Origin: Cryobacterium breve
Lineage (GTDB): Bacteria > Actinomycetota > Actinomycetes > Actinomycetales > Microbacteriaceae
Direction of reading: 5' to 3'
Assembly (NCBI RefSeq): GCF_004402375.1
Contig: NZ_SOGJ01000023.1
Location: forward strand, 124,001 to 188,000
DNA: 64,000 nucleotides
This document shows positions 50,007 to 58,911 of this stretch, piece by piece (the first letter of the stretch is position 1; the number at the start of each line of letters is the position of its first letter). The notes below the pieces were generated by a model. That model was not told the origin of the DNA. It made no database searches and saw only the letters and a program-made list of their open reading frames with translations. The position numbers and the translations under genes are program-made.

Positions 50007-50810
50007 GTGCAGATCGTCCCCATAGAAAATCTCGACCTGCCCGGTCTTGTCGACTACGCCCGACTGACGGACGTGGCGCTGCGCCGTGTGAGCGAACCGG
50101 CCGGCGGCCTCTACATCGCCGAATCGAGCAAGGTCATCACGCGTGCCCTCGCGGCCGGGCACCGTCCCCGGTCCGTTCTGCTGCAAGAGCAGTGGCTTCC
50201 AGACGTGATCCCGCTGCTTGCGGATTGGCCGGACGTGCCCGTGTACGTCGGAGAGGCATCCGTGCTCGAACGCCTGACCGGTTACAACCTGCACCGCGGC
50301 GCCCTGGCGGCCATGCACCGCCCTGCCCTTGTGCCGGTGCACGAGGTGATCCGCGACGCCCGGCGCATCGTCATCCTTGAAGACATCGTCGACCACACCA
50401 ACGTAGGCGCCATCTTCCGCTCGGTCGCCGGGCTCGGGGCGGATGCCGTGCTGATAACACCCCGCTGCGCCGACCCGCTCTACCGGCGAAGCGTGCGGGT
50501 GAGCATGGGCACGGTGCTGCAGGTCCCGTGGACCCGGCTGCCGGAATGGAGTGAGGCTGCCCCGCTGCTGCATGAGGCCGGTTTCCACCTAGCCGCCCTG
50601 GCACTCTCCGACAACGCCGTGAACCTCGACCGGTTCGCCGCGAACATCCCGGAACGGCTGGCTCTGATCCTCGGGGCGGAGGGCGACGGGCTCAGCACGC
50701 AGGCCCTCGCTGCCGCCGACACGGTCGTGACGATACCGATGCTGCACGGCGTCGATTCACTCAATGTGGCCTCGGCCAGCGCCGTCGCGCTGTATGCCCT
50801 GCGCGTCTGA
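50007..50810 (+). CDS. SpoU/TrmH family RNA 2'-O-methyltransferase
   Basis: A SPOUT-type RNA methyltransferase of 267 residues using S-adenosylmethionine. SpoU motifs: motif 1 ILEDIVDHTNVGAIFRSV, motif 2 ALILGAEGDGLS and motif 3 IPMLHGVDSLNVASASAVAL, which together form the knot. The RNA target (tRNA or 23S rRNA) is unknown. The start is uncertain: GTG 50007 has GAAAGG ten bases upstream, while GTG 49989 or TTG 49953 would add 6 or 18 residues. Confidence 0.9.
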   Translation: MQIVPIENLDLPGLVDYARLTDVALRRVSEPAGGLYIAESSKVITRALAAGHRPRSVLLQEQWLPDVIPLLADWPDVPVYVGEASVLERLTGYNLHRGALAAMHRPALVPVHEVIRDARRIVILEDIVDHTNVGAIFRSVAGLGADAVLITPRCADPLYRRSVRVSMGTVLQVPWTRLPEWSEAAPLLHEAGFHLAALALSDNAVNLDRFAANIPERLALILGAEGDGLSTQALAAADTVVTIPMLHGVDSLNVASASAVALYALRV

Positions 50811-50826
50811 ACCACGGGGTGCTTGG

Positions 50827-50832
50827 TAGAGT
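50827..50832 (+). promoter_or_regulatory. -10 box TAGAGT of a probable leaderless transcript
   Basis: TAGAGT ends six bases before the ATG of the D,D-carboxypeptidase gene, which has no ribosome binding site. Confidence 0.5.
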
Positions 50833-50838
50833 CGTCGG

Positions 50839-52071
50839 ATGCCACTGTCCCGACGCCAAATGTTCCTCCGCCGTCGGGTTGCCGTCGTAGCCGCCCTCGT
50901 CGTCGCAGTAGGCGGAATCGGCTACCTGGCCGGCACCGGGCTCGCGCCGGTGCCGGCCGCGGCTGTGGAGCTGGTTCAACCGGCCGCACTGACTCAGCCG
51001 GCCGCCGAACTCGACTGGCCCGACACGGGGGCAGGCGCCATCGGTGCGGTCGGCTACCCGGATCTGCTCGGGGACGCGGGCGAGCAGGAGTCGATGCCGA
51101 TCGCCAGCATCACCAAGATGGTCACAGCCCTCGTGCTGCTCGAGGAGAAGCCGCTGACCGGTGACGAGTCGGGCCCGGACATCACCTTCACCGAGGCAGA
51201 CGTCGACATCTACTACGACGTGATCGCCGAAGACGGATCGGTCGCTCCCGTCTCGGACGGTCTGGTGCTCAACCAGCGTGAGGCCTTCGAGGCCATGCTG
51301 CTGCCCTCCGCCAACAATTACAGCATTTCCTTGGCGATCTGGGCGTACGGTTCCGTGGAGGCCTATCTGACCGCCGCCGACTCGTGGCTGGCTGAGAACG
51401 GCCTGACGGACACTGCCGTGGCCGACACCAGCGGCTTGTCGCCCGCCAGCGTAAGCAGTCCGAGCGACCTGGTCACGATCGGGAAGCTCGCACTGGCGAA
51501 TCCCGTGCTGGCCTCGATCGTCGCGATGCAGACATCCGATTTGCCCGGTATCGGAACCGTCGTCAACACCAACAAGTTGATCGGCACGCACGGGGTGACC
51601 GGGCTGAAGACGGGCACCACGGATGAGGCCGGCGCCTGCCTGCTGTACTCGGCCGAATTCGCCGTCGGCGACGAAACCGTCACCCTGGTCGGCGTCATGC
51701 TCGGCGGTGACACGCACACCGAGTTGAACGAATCGATCGTGGACCTGCTCGACAGCGTTGAACCCGGTTTCCGAGAGGTCACCCTCGCGGACAAGGGGGC
51801 CGCGTATGCGTCCTACGACACACAGTGGGGTCAGACGAGCCGGGCGGTTGCGGCCGAGTCGGCATCCGCCGTCGTGTGGTCCGACACGCCCATCACGGCG
51901 GTTTCGACGGCCCGCCCGGTCACTCTTGGCGAGGCCGGCGAAAAGGCGGGCGCCGTGGACTTCCAGGTGGGCGACACCACCGTGAGCGTGCCGCTGGTGC
52001 TCGAGCGCGAACTGACCGACCCAGGTCCCGGCTGGCGCTTTACCCACCCGGGGGCGCTAGCCGCGGGCTGA
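50839..52071 (+). CDS. D-alanyl-D-alanine carboxypeptidase (PBP5-like)
   Basis: A penicillin-binding protein that trims the terminal D-alanine of peptidoglycan peptides outside the cell. Residues 10-32 form a signal-anchor (RRRVAVVAALVVAVGGIGYLAG). Active-site motifs: S90-I-T-K93, then SANNYS as the SxN motif, and LKTGTTDEAG as the KTG motif. It has 410 residues and no C-terminal membrane helix, so the N-terminal segment probably anchors it. The C-terminal 100 residues look like a beta-rich extension. Confidence 0.92.
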   Translation: MPLSRRQMFLRRRVAVVAALVVAVGGIGYLAGTGLAPVPAAAVELVQPAALTQPAAELDWPDTGAGAIGAVGYPDLLGDAGEQESMPIASITKMVTALVLLEEKPLTGDESGPDITFTEADVDIYYDVIAEDGSVAPVSDGLVLNQREAFEAMLLPSANNYSISLAIWAYGSVEAYLTAADSWLAENGLTDTAVADTSGLSPASVSSPSDLVTIGKLALANPVLASIVAMQTSDLPGIGTVVNTNKLIGTHGVTGLKTGTTDEAGACLLYSAEFAVGDETVTLVGVMLGGDTHTELNESIVDLLDSVEPGFREVTLADKGAAYASYDTQWGQTSRAVAAESASAVVWSDTPITAVSTARPVTLGEAGEKAGAVDFQVGDTTVSVPLVLERELTDPGPGWRFTHPGALAAG

Positions 52072-52092
52072 GCGACCTGCATCCCAACGGGT

Positions 52093-52881
52093 TCAGTGGC
52101 GCGGTTGGCTGAACGGCGCGGCGTCGGGGCGCTTGGGCAGCACATGGTCGCCGGACGACTGGTGGCGGATGCGACGCAGCACCCAGGGCAGCAAGTATTC
52201 TCGCGCCCACTGCATGTCCTCGGTTCGGGCCTCCCGGAAGGTACGGACCGGCAGAGGTTCTGGCTTCTGAGGTTGGAGTGAATTGGGCACGTTGAGGACG
52301 GACAGCACCGTCCGAGCCACCGTGTGATGACCGAGGGCATTCAGGTGCAGCCGGTCCGTGGACCACATGCCGGCATCCTGGATCGCGGTGAGCGACCAGA
52401 GGTCGGCGACGATGCAGTCGTACTTCGCCGCCACCGCGCGCATATTCTCGTTGTAGATGGCGATCTTGCCGCGGATGCCGCGGAACACGGGGGAGAAGCC
52501 CACATCGGCGCCCGTGAAGAGAACGATGGTCGCGTTGTCCCGGCTGAGGCGGGCAACCGCCTCCTCGCACCGGGCGGCGATCGCATCAGGGTCCGACCCG
52601 GGCCGGAGCACGTCGTTGCCGCCCGCCGAGAAGGTGATCAGGTCGGGGCGCAGTGCCAGTGCCGGGTCGATCTGCTCGGCTATGACCTGGTCGATCAGCT
52701 TGCCGCGCACGGCAAGGTTGGCGTAGGCGAAGTCCGGTGCGCCCTGGCTGAGCACCTCGGCGACGCGGTCCGACCAGCCCCGGTTGCCACCCGGGCTGTT
52801 CTGCTCCGGATCACCCACGCCCTCGGTGAAGGAATCGCCCAGGGCGACATAGCGGGACCACGGATGCATCGTCGTCGTCAT
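52093..52881 (-). CDS. SGNH/GDSL hydrolase
   Basis: An esterase-type hydrolase of 262 residues: block I ALGDSFTEGVGD, the glycine block LAVRGKLIDQV, block III SAGGNDVLRP and block V DRLHLNALGHHTVA holding the catalytic Asp and His. There is no signal peptide, so it is cytosolic; the substrate is unknown. An open frame continues far upstream (to 54942), but that part is the shadow of the helicase gene. The ATG chosen has a nearby GGAG and an upstream GAGAAT box. Confidence 0.9.
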   Translation of the reverse strand: MTTTMHPWSRYVALGDSFTEGVGDPEQNSPGGNRGWSDRVAEVLSQGAPDFAYANLAVRGKLIDQVIAEQIDPALALRPDLITFSAGGNDVLRPGSDPDAIAARCEEAVARLSRDNATIVLFTGADVGFSPVFRGIRGKIAIYNENMRAVAAKYDCIVADLWSLTAIQDAGMWSTDRLHLNALGHHTVARTVLSVLNVPNSLQPQKPEPLPVRTFREARTEDMQWAREYLLPWVLRRIRHQSSGDHVLPKRPDAAPFSQPRH

Positions 52882-52938
52882 GGCTCCATTCTCCCCCCGG
52901 ACCCACAGGCGTCCGCGCAGCGGGTAAGTTCTTATGAA

Positions 52939-54753
52939 GTGAATACTCCACCCCCCTTCGGTCCTGCCCAGGGGACGAGTGCAGCCGAACACCTCTCGCC
53001 GTCGTTCCCAGAGCGCGCCGCATGGGGCACAGCCGGGAAGCTGCGGGCTTGGCAAGCAGAGGCATTGGAAGCGTATTTCGTTCACCAGCCGCGTGATTTC
53101 CTCGCCGCCGCGACGCCGGGCGCAGGCAAGACCACCTTCGCCCTGCGCCTCGCCGCAGAGCTCAAGGCCCGCCGGCTGATCGACAGCATTACCGTGGTCG
53201 CTCCCACTGAGCACCTCAAACGACAGTGGGCGGATGCCGCGGCACGAGCGGGCATCCGGCTTGACCCGAACTTCAAGAACGCCAACGGCCGCTACGGTAA
53301 GCACTACCACGGCATCGCAGTCACCTACGCCCAGGTGGCCAGCCGGGCGGCCCTGCACAGGCAGCTCACCCAGTCCAGCCGCACCCTCGTGATCCTCGAC
53401 GAGGTGCACCACGGCGGAGACGCGCTGAGCTGGGGCGACGCGATCCGTGAGGCGTTCGAACCGGCCACCCGCCGGCTCTCGCTCACCGGCACCCCGTTCC
53501 GCTCGGACACCTCGCCCATTCCTTTTGTGAGTTACCTGCCCGACGAGCACGGCATTCGTCTGTCCCAGAGCGACTACAACTACGGCTACGGTCGCGCCCT
53601 CGAAGACGGCGTCGTGCGCCCGGTCATGTTCATGGTCTACGCCGGGCACATGAAGTGGCGCACGCGGGCGGGCGACGAGATGGAAGCCAAGCTCGGAGAG
53701 GGCAACACCAAGGACGTGACGTCCCAGGCCTGGCGCACGGCTCTGGAGCCCACCGGTCAGTGGATCCCCGCCGTTCTGCGGGCTGCCGACTTGCGCCTGA
53801 CCCAGGTGCGCCACGGCATCCCGGATGCCGGTGGTCTTGTGATCGCGACCGACCAGACCATGGCGCGCGCCTATGCGGCCATCCTTCAGGAGATCTCGGG
53901 GGAGTCGGTCACCGTGGTGCTCTCCGACGAGAAGGAGTCGAGCGACCGGATCGACGAGTTCTCGCATAACACCTCGCGGTGGATGGTTGCGGTACGGATG
54001 GTGTCGGAGGGCGTCGACGTGCCTCGCCTCGCCGTAGGCGTCTACGCGACCAGCGCATCCACCCCGCTCTTCTTCGCCCAGGCGATCGGCCGGTTCGTTC
54101 GCGCCCGACGCCGAGGTGAGACGGCGTCCATTTTCCTGCCCAATGTTCCCAGCCTGCTCAGCCTGGCGAATGCGCTCGAGCTTGAGCGCGACCACGCCCT
54201 CGACCGCAGCAACCGCGACGACGGCGAAGACGGGATGTACAACCCTGAAGACGCTATGGTCGCCGACGCCAACAAGTCGGAGAAGGCCTCCGACGACCTC
54301 GGCGAGGAATTCACCTGGCAGGCCATTGATTCTCAGGCCACTTTCGACATGGTCATGTTCAACGGTGACGAGTTCGGCGAGTTGGCGGAGCCGGGCACCG
54401 ACGAGGAATTCGACTTCATCGGCATCCCCGGGCTGCTCGAACCCGAGCAGGTTTCGGAGCTGTTGCGCCAGCGCCAGCACCGGCAGGCCAAACGCTCCAC
54501 CGACCGCCGCAAGGACCCCGTCACGGGCGAGGTTTCCCCACCGGAGCCACCGCCGCTGTACCGAACCCTCAAGGAGCAGCGCACTCTGCTGGCGAGCCTC
54601 GTGGGCATGTGGTCGAAGCTGGCCGGGGAACCGCACGGAATGGTGCACGCCGAACTTCGCCGCGAGTGCGGCGGCCCCGCGGTGGCACAGGCGAGCGTGA
54701 CCCAACTGCAGAACCGAATCGACCTGCTCCGCCGCCGACTCGGCCGCAGCTGA
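52939..54753 (+). CDS. DEAD/DEAH-box (SF2) helicase
   Basis: An SF2 helicase of 604 residues: a Q-like entry WQAEALEAYF, motif I TPGAGKTTFAL near residue 60, motif II DEVHHGGD near residue 155, motif III SLTGTPFRSD and motif VI FAQAIGRFVRARR. The ResIII-type core suggests double-stranded DNA translocation. The C-terminal 200 residues are acidic then basic and unlike known accessory domains. The start is a GTG with weak support. Common in actinobacteria without a proven role; no nuclease or methylase gene is adjacent, so it is not an obvious restriction or defence system. Confidence 0.88.
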   Translation: MNTPPPFGPAQGTSAAEHLSPSFPERAAWGTAGKLRAWQAEALEAYFVHQPRDFLAAATPGAGKTTFALRLAAELKARRLIDSITVVAPTEHLKRQWADAAARAGIRLDPNFKNANGRYGKHYHGIAVTYAQVASRAALHRQLTQSSRTLVILDEVHHGGDALSWGDAIREAFEPATRRLSLTGTPFRSDTSPIPFVSYLPDEHGIRLSQSDYNYGYGRALEDGVVRPVMFMVYAGHMKWRTRAGDEMEAKLGEGNTKDVTSQAWRTALEPTGQWIPAVLRAADLRLTQVRHGIPDAGGLVIATDQTMARAYAAILQEISGESVTVVLSDEKESSDRIDEFSHNTSRWMVAVRMVSEGVDVPRLAVGVYATSASTPLFFAQAIGRFVRARRRGETASIFLPNVPSLLSLANALELERDHALDRSNRDDGEDGMYNPEDAMVADANKSEKASDDLGEEFTWQAIDSQATFDMVMFNGDEFGELAEPGTDEEFDFIGIPGLLEPEQVSELLRQRQHRQAKRSTDRRKDPVTGEVSPPEPPPLYRTLKEQRTLLASLVGMWSKLAGEPHGMVHAELRRECGGPAVAQASVTQLQNRIDLLRRRLGRS

Positions 54754-54769
54754 CTCGGACGCAGCCGAC

Positions 54770-56002
54770 TCAGACGACGGCTTCCCGCGCCACGTCGAGG
54801 GCGGTGAGGATGTCGTCGAGGAGGTCGTCGGGGTGCTCGAGGCCGATGGACAGCCGCACGATTCCAGCCCCGGGGCGGGCGCCGGCCTCCACCGGTCGGT
54901 GGGTGAGCGAGGCCGGATGCTGCACCAGGGAGTCGACTCCACCGAGGGAGACCGCGTGGGTGATCAGAGAGCAGGCCTCGGTGAACCGCACGGCCGCGTC
55001 GAATCCGCCGGCCAGATCCAGGGCTATGATCGACCCGGCACCGCTGGCCTGGCGGCCCAGAAGCCCCAGGGGATCCTGCCCGGGCAGAGCCGGATACAGC
55101 ACCTGGGCGACGGACGGATGTCCGAGTAGGCGATCCGCGATCGTGCCGGCGGTTGCCTGCTGGGCGCGCACTCGCACCGGCAGCGTGCGCAGACCCCGAT
55201 GCAGCAAATAGGCGGCGAACGGGTGCAGGACGCCGCCGGTCAGCGCGCGCACCTGCCGCAGGCGCGCCATCCAGCTTTCGGGACCGGAGACCGTGCCGCC
55301 CATCACGTCCCCGTGGCCGCCCAGGAATTTGGTCGCGCTGTGCAGCACGAGGGTTGCGCCTGACTCTGACGGACGCTGCAGCACGGGGGTGGCGAACGTG
55401 TTGTCGACCAGAACCGGCACACGTCCGGCTGATGCCACCACGGCCGCGATGTCGGTCAGGGAGAGCGTTGGGTTAGCCGGGGACTCCAGGATGACCAGCC
55501 CGGTGTCGGGTCGAATCGCCGCCGCGACCCCGTCAGTGTCGACCCAAGTCACCGTCGTGCCCAGCAGACCCGTGGCAAGTACATGGTCGGTGCCGCCGTA
55601 GATCGGTCGCAGCGCCACCACGTGTGGCGTGCCGGCGGCAACGGAAGCGATCAGCACTGCCGCCAGTGCGGCCATCCCGCTGGCGAAGGCGACCGTGCCC
55701 TCGGTGCCCTCCAACGCCGATAGGGCCGTTTCGAATCGGGCTACACCCGGCTGCCAGAGCCTCTGGTATACCGCGGAGTCACCCTCTCGCTTTGTGCCGC
55801 CGGTCGCTAGATTCTCATACGAGTCGCCGCCGCATTCGACGCCCGCCAGTGGGTTGGTCGTCGAGAGGTCGATCACGGGCACGTGTGATCCTGATGCGGT
55901 CACCCCCGTCATGCCGCCGTGCACGGCAATTGTGTCCAGGTGCGGGGTCAGCGTACGCGGGGTGGTCTCGTCGATCGGCAGCAGTGGCATCGTTGGCATC
56001 AT
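54770..56002 (-). CDS. PLP-dependent trans-sulfuration enzyme (Cys/Met metabolism)
   Basis: A PLP enzyme of the cystathionine gamma-synthase/lyase and methionine gamma-lyase family, 410 residues. The PLP lysine is in LHSATKFLGGHGD, the phosphate-binding region in FASGMAALAAVL, and VLVDNTFATP precedes the lysine. Sequence alone does not separate synthase from lyase; the divergent Lrp/AsnC gene 100 bases away suggests a degradative enzyme such as methionine gamma-lyase, which is often paired with such a regulator. The ATG has no clear ribosome binding site; a second ATG lies four codons in. Confidence 0.85.
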   Translation of the reverse strand: MMPTMPLLPIDETTPRTLTPHLDTIAVHGGMTGVTASGSHVPVIDLSTTNPLAGVECGGDSYENLATGGTKREGDSAVYQRLWQPGVARFETALSALEGTEGTVAFASGMAALAAVLIASVAAGTPHVVALRPIYGGTDHVLATGLLGTTVTWVDTDGVAAAIRPDTGLVILESPANPTLSLTDIAAVVASAGRVPVLVDNTFATPVLQRPSESGATLVLHSATKFLGGHGDVMGGTVSGPESWMARLRQVRALTGGVLHPFAAYLLHRGLRTLPVRVRAQQATAGTIADRLLGHPSVAQVLYPALPGQDPLGLLGRQASGAGSIIALDLAGGFDAAVRFTEACSLITHAVSLGGVDSLVQHPASLTHRPVEAGARPGAGIVRLSIGLEHPDDLLDDILTALDVAREAVV

Positions 56003-56102
56003 GAAGAGACAAAAACAGAATCTGTGGCGATGCGCAAGATGGAGTGAAGACCCTTCCGAAACAAGTCGTTGAATCGCATAAGCTGCTCAAGGAAGAAAGA
56101 GT

Positions 56103-56588
56103 GTGGCGATGGAACCGAAGAAAACAGAAATCGACCGGGTCGACCGTGCACTGCTGCGTGCCCTGTCGGTCAATGCGCGTGCCTCCGGCGCAGCACTGGC
56201 CGCTGAGATCGGCGTCGCCGAATCGACCGTGTCGCTGCGCCTGCGGCGGCTCCAGCAGCTGGGACACATCCGAGGCTACCGGGCGAATATCGACCTCGCG
56301 GCGCTGGGTGCATCTTTACAGGCGCTGATCTCGGTGCGACTGGTCAAGCACGCCCGAGTGCAGATCGACGACTTCCGTTCTGCGGCGCCGCACTGGCCGG
56401 GCGTGATCGGCCTTTTCCACACCGCCGGTGCCGATGACTACCTGCTGCACGTGGCCGCGGCGGACGCCTCTGACTTGCGCGATTTCGTGCTCGAGCATCT
56501 CGCAGAGCATCCGGCCGTCGCCCACACTGAAACCAACCTCATTTTCGAGTATGTCGATGGCGACGGCTGGCAGGATCTCGTCAAGTAG
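56103..56588 (+). CDS. Lrp/AsnC family regulator
   Basis: A feast/famine regulator of 161 residues: N-terminal helix-turn-helix (RALLRALSVNARASGAALAA, EIGVAESTVSLRLRRL) and a C-terminal RAM effector domain (LQALISVRLV... DDYLLHVAAAD). It is divergent from the trans-sulfuration gene and most likely controls it in response to an amino acid. It starts at GTG 56103 with AAGGAAG seven bases upstream, or at the ATG two codons later. Confidence 0.92.
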   Translation: MAMEPKKTEIDRVDRALLRALSVNARASGAALAAEIGVAESTVSLRLRRLQQLGHIRGYRANIDLAALGASLQALISVRLVKHARVQIDDFRSAAPHWPGVIGLFHTAGADDYLLHVAAADASDLRDFVLEHLAEHPAVAHTETNLIFEYVDGDGWQDLVK

Positions 56589-56601
56589 GGCCGGTGACGC
56601 A

Positions 56602-56633
56602 CAGAACGCCCCTGCCGAAGCAGGGGCGTTCTG
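56602..56633. terminator. Bidirectional terminator between the Lrp gene and cspA
   Basis: A perfect 14-bp stem with loop CGAA between two converging genes. Confidence 0.8.
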
Positions 56634-56691
56634 GAAGCTCGTGAGCTGTGAGGCTCGGTGAGCAGTTGCGCTGTGCGCGCAGTTCCGCAGC

Positions 56692-56895
56692 TTAGAGGGC
56701 GCGGATGTTCTCGGCCTGAGGACCCTTGGGGCCCTGGGTTACCTCGAACTCGACCTTCTGGTTCTCGTCGAGCGACTTGTAGCCGTTCGAAGCGATCGCG
56801 GAGTAGTGCGCGAACACGTCAGCGCTTCCGTCGTCGGGAGCGATGAAGCCGAAGCCCTTTTCAGCGTTGAACCATTTCACGGTACCTGTTGCCAT
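56692..56895 (-). CDS. cspA: Cold shock protein (CspA family)
   Basis: A 67-residue nucleic-acid chaperone. RNA-binding motifs KGFGFI (RNP1) and VFAHYSAI (RNP2) are intact; it starts [10 protein letters not shown] and ends [17 protein letters not shown] lies eight bases before the ATG. The open frame extends upstream 42 codons, but that is leader RNA, not protein. It melts RNA structure at low temperature. Confidence 0.97.
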   Translation of the reverse strand: MATGTVKWFNAEKGFGFIAPDDGSADVFAHYSAIASNGYKSLDENQKVEFEVTQGPKGPQAENIRAL

Positions 56896-57040
56896 TATGA
56901 AACTCCTCCAGGAGTAATAGAAAGGCCCCGACTTTCGAGGCCGTTCGTCGCGGTATTCGTCGTCCGCTTCCGAAAGGAATACGCCGCGGCAACCGGAGTC
57001 ACCACGTTTTAAGACGTGCAAGCACTACAACTACTGGGAT
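56896..57040 (-). promoter_or_regulatory. Long 5' leader of cspA
   Basis: A -10 candidate TAGAGT on the minus strand near 57045 would give a leader of about 140 bases before the start. It holds an inverted repeat CACGT-N6-ACGTG (57003-57018) and a GGCC-rich hairpin near 56927-56942. Long structured leaders act as thermosensors in known cold-shock mRNAs. Confidence 0.45.
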
Positions 57041-57139
57041 AACTCTAGCCCACATCGCTCGGTTGCACCCGGATTCTGCGCTGATTCGGTTCCAAAGCGT
57101 TACGTTTCTTGCAAGAATTGCCCAAATCCGTGGAAGTGC

Positions 57140-58024
57140 TCAGTTCTCTGTGGTGACGAAGTCGATCAACTGCTCGACCCGGCCCAGAAGCTGCGGCTCA
57201 AGGTCGGCGTAGGTGCGCACCCGGCCGAGGATCCGTTGCCAGGCCCTGGCAATGTCGGCCTGCTCCTCGTGGGGCCAGCCGAGGGCCTCGCAGATACCGT
57301 GCTTCCACTCGATGCTGCGCGGAATGCTGGGCCAGGCTGCCATTCCCAGGCGTTCCGGTTTCACTGACTGCCAGACGTCGATGTACGGATGTCCGACCAC
57401 CAGCACATTGCGTGCGTTTGGCCCGTGCGCCACGGCCTGGGCGATCCGGCTCTCCTTCGAGCCGGCGACGAGGTGATCGACCAATACCCCGACGCGTCGG
57501 GTGGGTCCCGGACGGAATTCCTTCAGGAGCACCTCGAGGTTGTCCACGCCCTGGATGTACTCGACCACGACGCCCTCGATGCGCAGGTCAGCGCCCCAAA
57601 CCTTTTCGACCAGTTCTGCGTCGTGCCGGCCCTCGACGAAGATGCGGCTGGCCCTGGCTATGCGAGCCGGAGCATCCGTCACGGCTAAGGATCCCGATGC
57701 CGTGCGTGCACGGCTGTGCGAAGTGGAGCGTGCCGGTACGACGAGGACCACGGGCTCGCCGTCGATCAGGAAGCCGCCCCCGAGCGGGAAGAGCCGCAGC
57801 TTGCCATGGCGGTCTTCCAGGGTGACGATCTTCTTCTCGACCCGCACCACGGCGCCACAGAACCCGGTTGCAACTTCTTCGACAACGAGATCGGTCACAG
57901 CCTCCCGGTTCGGAATGACCTTTCGACCGCTCTCGCGCCAACCCGGGGAGAGCACATCCGCGCTGTACCGATCTGCGCCGTACTGGTCCGCGCCGTGACG
58001 TTCCTGCATATTCCGCTCGTCCAT
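57140..58024 (-). CDS. DUF3097 family protein
   Basis: An actinobacterial protein of unknown function (294 residues). Conserved parts seen: LVVEEVATGFCGAVVRVEKKIV near residue 45, and a Toprim-like stretch RIFVEGRHDAELVEKVWG then VVVEYIQGVDNLEVLL, followed by VLVDHLVAGSKESRIA. The Toprim-like residues suggest nucleic-acid or nucleotide chemistry, but this is inference. Near the N terminus a three-fold 15-base repeat encodes GAD-(Q/R)-Y units not usual for the family. The ATG at 58024 is chosen; ATG 58009 or TTG 58090 are possible. Confidence 0.86.
   Translation of the reverse strand: MDERNMQERHGADQYGADRYSADVLSPGWRESGRKVIPNREAVTDLVVEEVATGFCGAVVRVEKKIVTLEDRHGKLRLFPLGGGFLIDGEPVVLVVPARSTSHSRARTASGSLAVTDAPARIARASRIFVEGRHDAELVEKVWGADLRIEGVVVEYIQGVDNLEVLLKEFRPGPTRRVGVLVDHLVAGSKESRIAQAVAHGPNARNVLVVGHPYIDVWQSVKPERLGMAAWPSIPRSIEWKHGICEALGWPHEEQADIARAWQRILGRVRTYADLEPQLLGRVEQLIDFVTTEN
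57960..58004. repeat. Triplicated 15-base unit in the DUF3097 gene
   Basis: Three consecutive 15-base units (57960, 57975, 57990), alike at about two thirds of positions, encode the repeated GADQY/GADRY/SAD stretch near the protein's N terminus. Confidence 0.6.
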
Positions 58025-58115
58025 TCCTGGCCAATCTCGCTCCTGCGCCGTGCCGACGCCGGAATCGACGCTAGCGGATGCCCGGCGCAATCGAACCGGT
58101 GTCGGCGGGCGGTAG

Positions 58116-58121
58116 TAACCT
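58116..58121 (+). promoter_or_regulatory. -10 box TAACCT of a probable leaderless transcript
   Basis: TAACCT ends seven bases before the SRAP ATG, and no ribosome binding site is present. This matters because the product needs Cys at position 2. Confidence 0.45.
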
Positions 58122-58128
58122 AAGCGCT

Positions 58129-58842
58129 ATGTGCGGTCGATTCATCATCACGGATACGGCGTCCGATCTCGCCGCGATGTTCGACGTCGAGCACGAGGGC
58201 GAGAATCTCCCTGCACCGTCGTGGAACATCAAGCCCACCGAACAGATCCCCATCGTGCTCGAGTCGGCGAAATCAGGGTCGGTCGTGCGGCGTCTCGAAT
58301 CCGCGCGGTGGTCCCTCGTTCCCGCATTCGCAACCGAGCTCCAGGGCGGCTTCCCCACGTTCAATGCGCGCTCAGAAACCGCTGCGGCCAAGCCGACGTT
58401 CGCCACCTCGGTCGCCTCCCGACGAGCACTCGTGCCTGCCACCGGCTACTACGAGTGGCGCACGTCCGGCACAGTGAAGACCCCGTACTTCATCCACTCG
58501 GATGACGGGTTGCCGCTCTCCTTCGCCGGCCTGTACTCGTGGTGGCGAAATCCGGCACTGTCCGACGACGATCCGGCCCGCTGGGTTCTGTCGGCGACGA
58601 TACTGACCCAGGACGCTGAGGGATCGCTGGCGGCCCTGCACGACCGCATGCCGGTGATCGTCGGCGAGGAGTGGTGGGACCAGTGGCTCGACCCCCATAC
58701 GGTCGGAGACCAGGACCTGGTGAACGCGGCAGTGGCCGCATCCCGTGAATCGGGAGAAAGCCTGCGGTACCACGAGGTGGCTCCCGTGCGTGGCGATGGA
58801 CCGGAACTGATCGAGCCCGTCGGGGAGCCGTCTACCATCTGA
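58129..58842 (+). CDS. SRAP family abasic-site protein (YedK/HMCES)
   Basis: A 237-residue SOS response-associated peptidase. After removal of Met1, Cys2 bonds covalently to abasic sites in single-stranded DNA. The full active site is present: C2, N79 (TFNARSET), E109 (GYYEW) and H171 (LHDRMPV). The start is fixed by the need for MCGRF; longer frames are wrong. It is divergent from DUF3097, and a 54-residue membrane protein gene follows. No LexA box was seen here. Confidence 0.95.
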   Translation: MCGRFIITDTASDLAAMFDVEHEGENLPAPSWNIKPTEQIPIVLESAKSGSVVRRLESARWSLVPAFATELQGGFPTFNARSETAAAKPTFATSVASRRALVPATGYYEWRTSGTVKTPYFIHSDDGLPLSFAGLYSWWRNPALSDDDPARWVLSATILTQDAEGSLAALHDRMPVIVGEEWWDQWLDPHTVGDQDLVNAAVAASRESGESLRYHEVAPVRGDGPELIEPVGEPSTI

Positions 58843-58911
58843 CGAGCGAACCGGTACGCTCGATTCATCGGCCCGGCACCGCGTGCGGGCATCGCTCGAA
58901 AGGATCGCACC

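Noticed and set aside
52939..54753. Helicase as part of a restriction or phage-defence system
   Set aside because: No methylase, nuclease, toxin or other defence gene is near; the neighbours are housekeeping genes.
52884..54942. Very long minus-strand open frame opposite the helicase gene
   Set aside because: It is the in-frame upstream continuation of the SGNH hydrolase frame; no conserved motifs, and the plus strand has all the helicase motifs. High G+C removes stops on the opposite strand.
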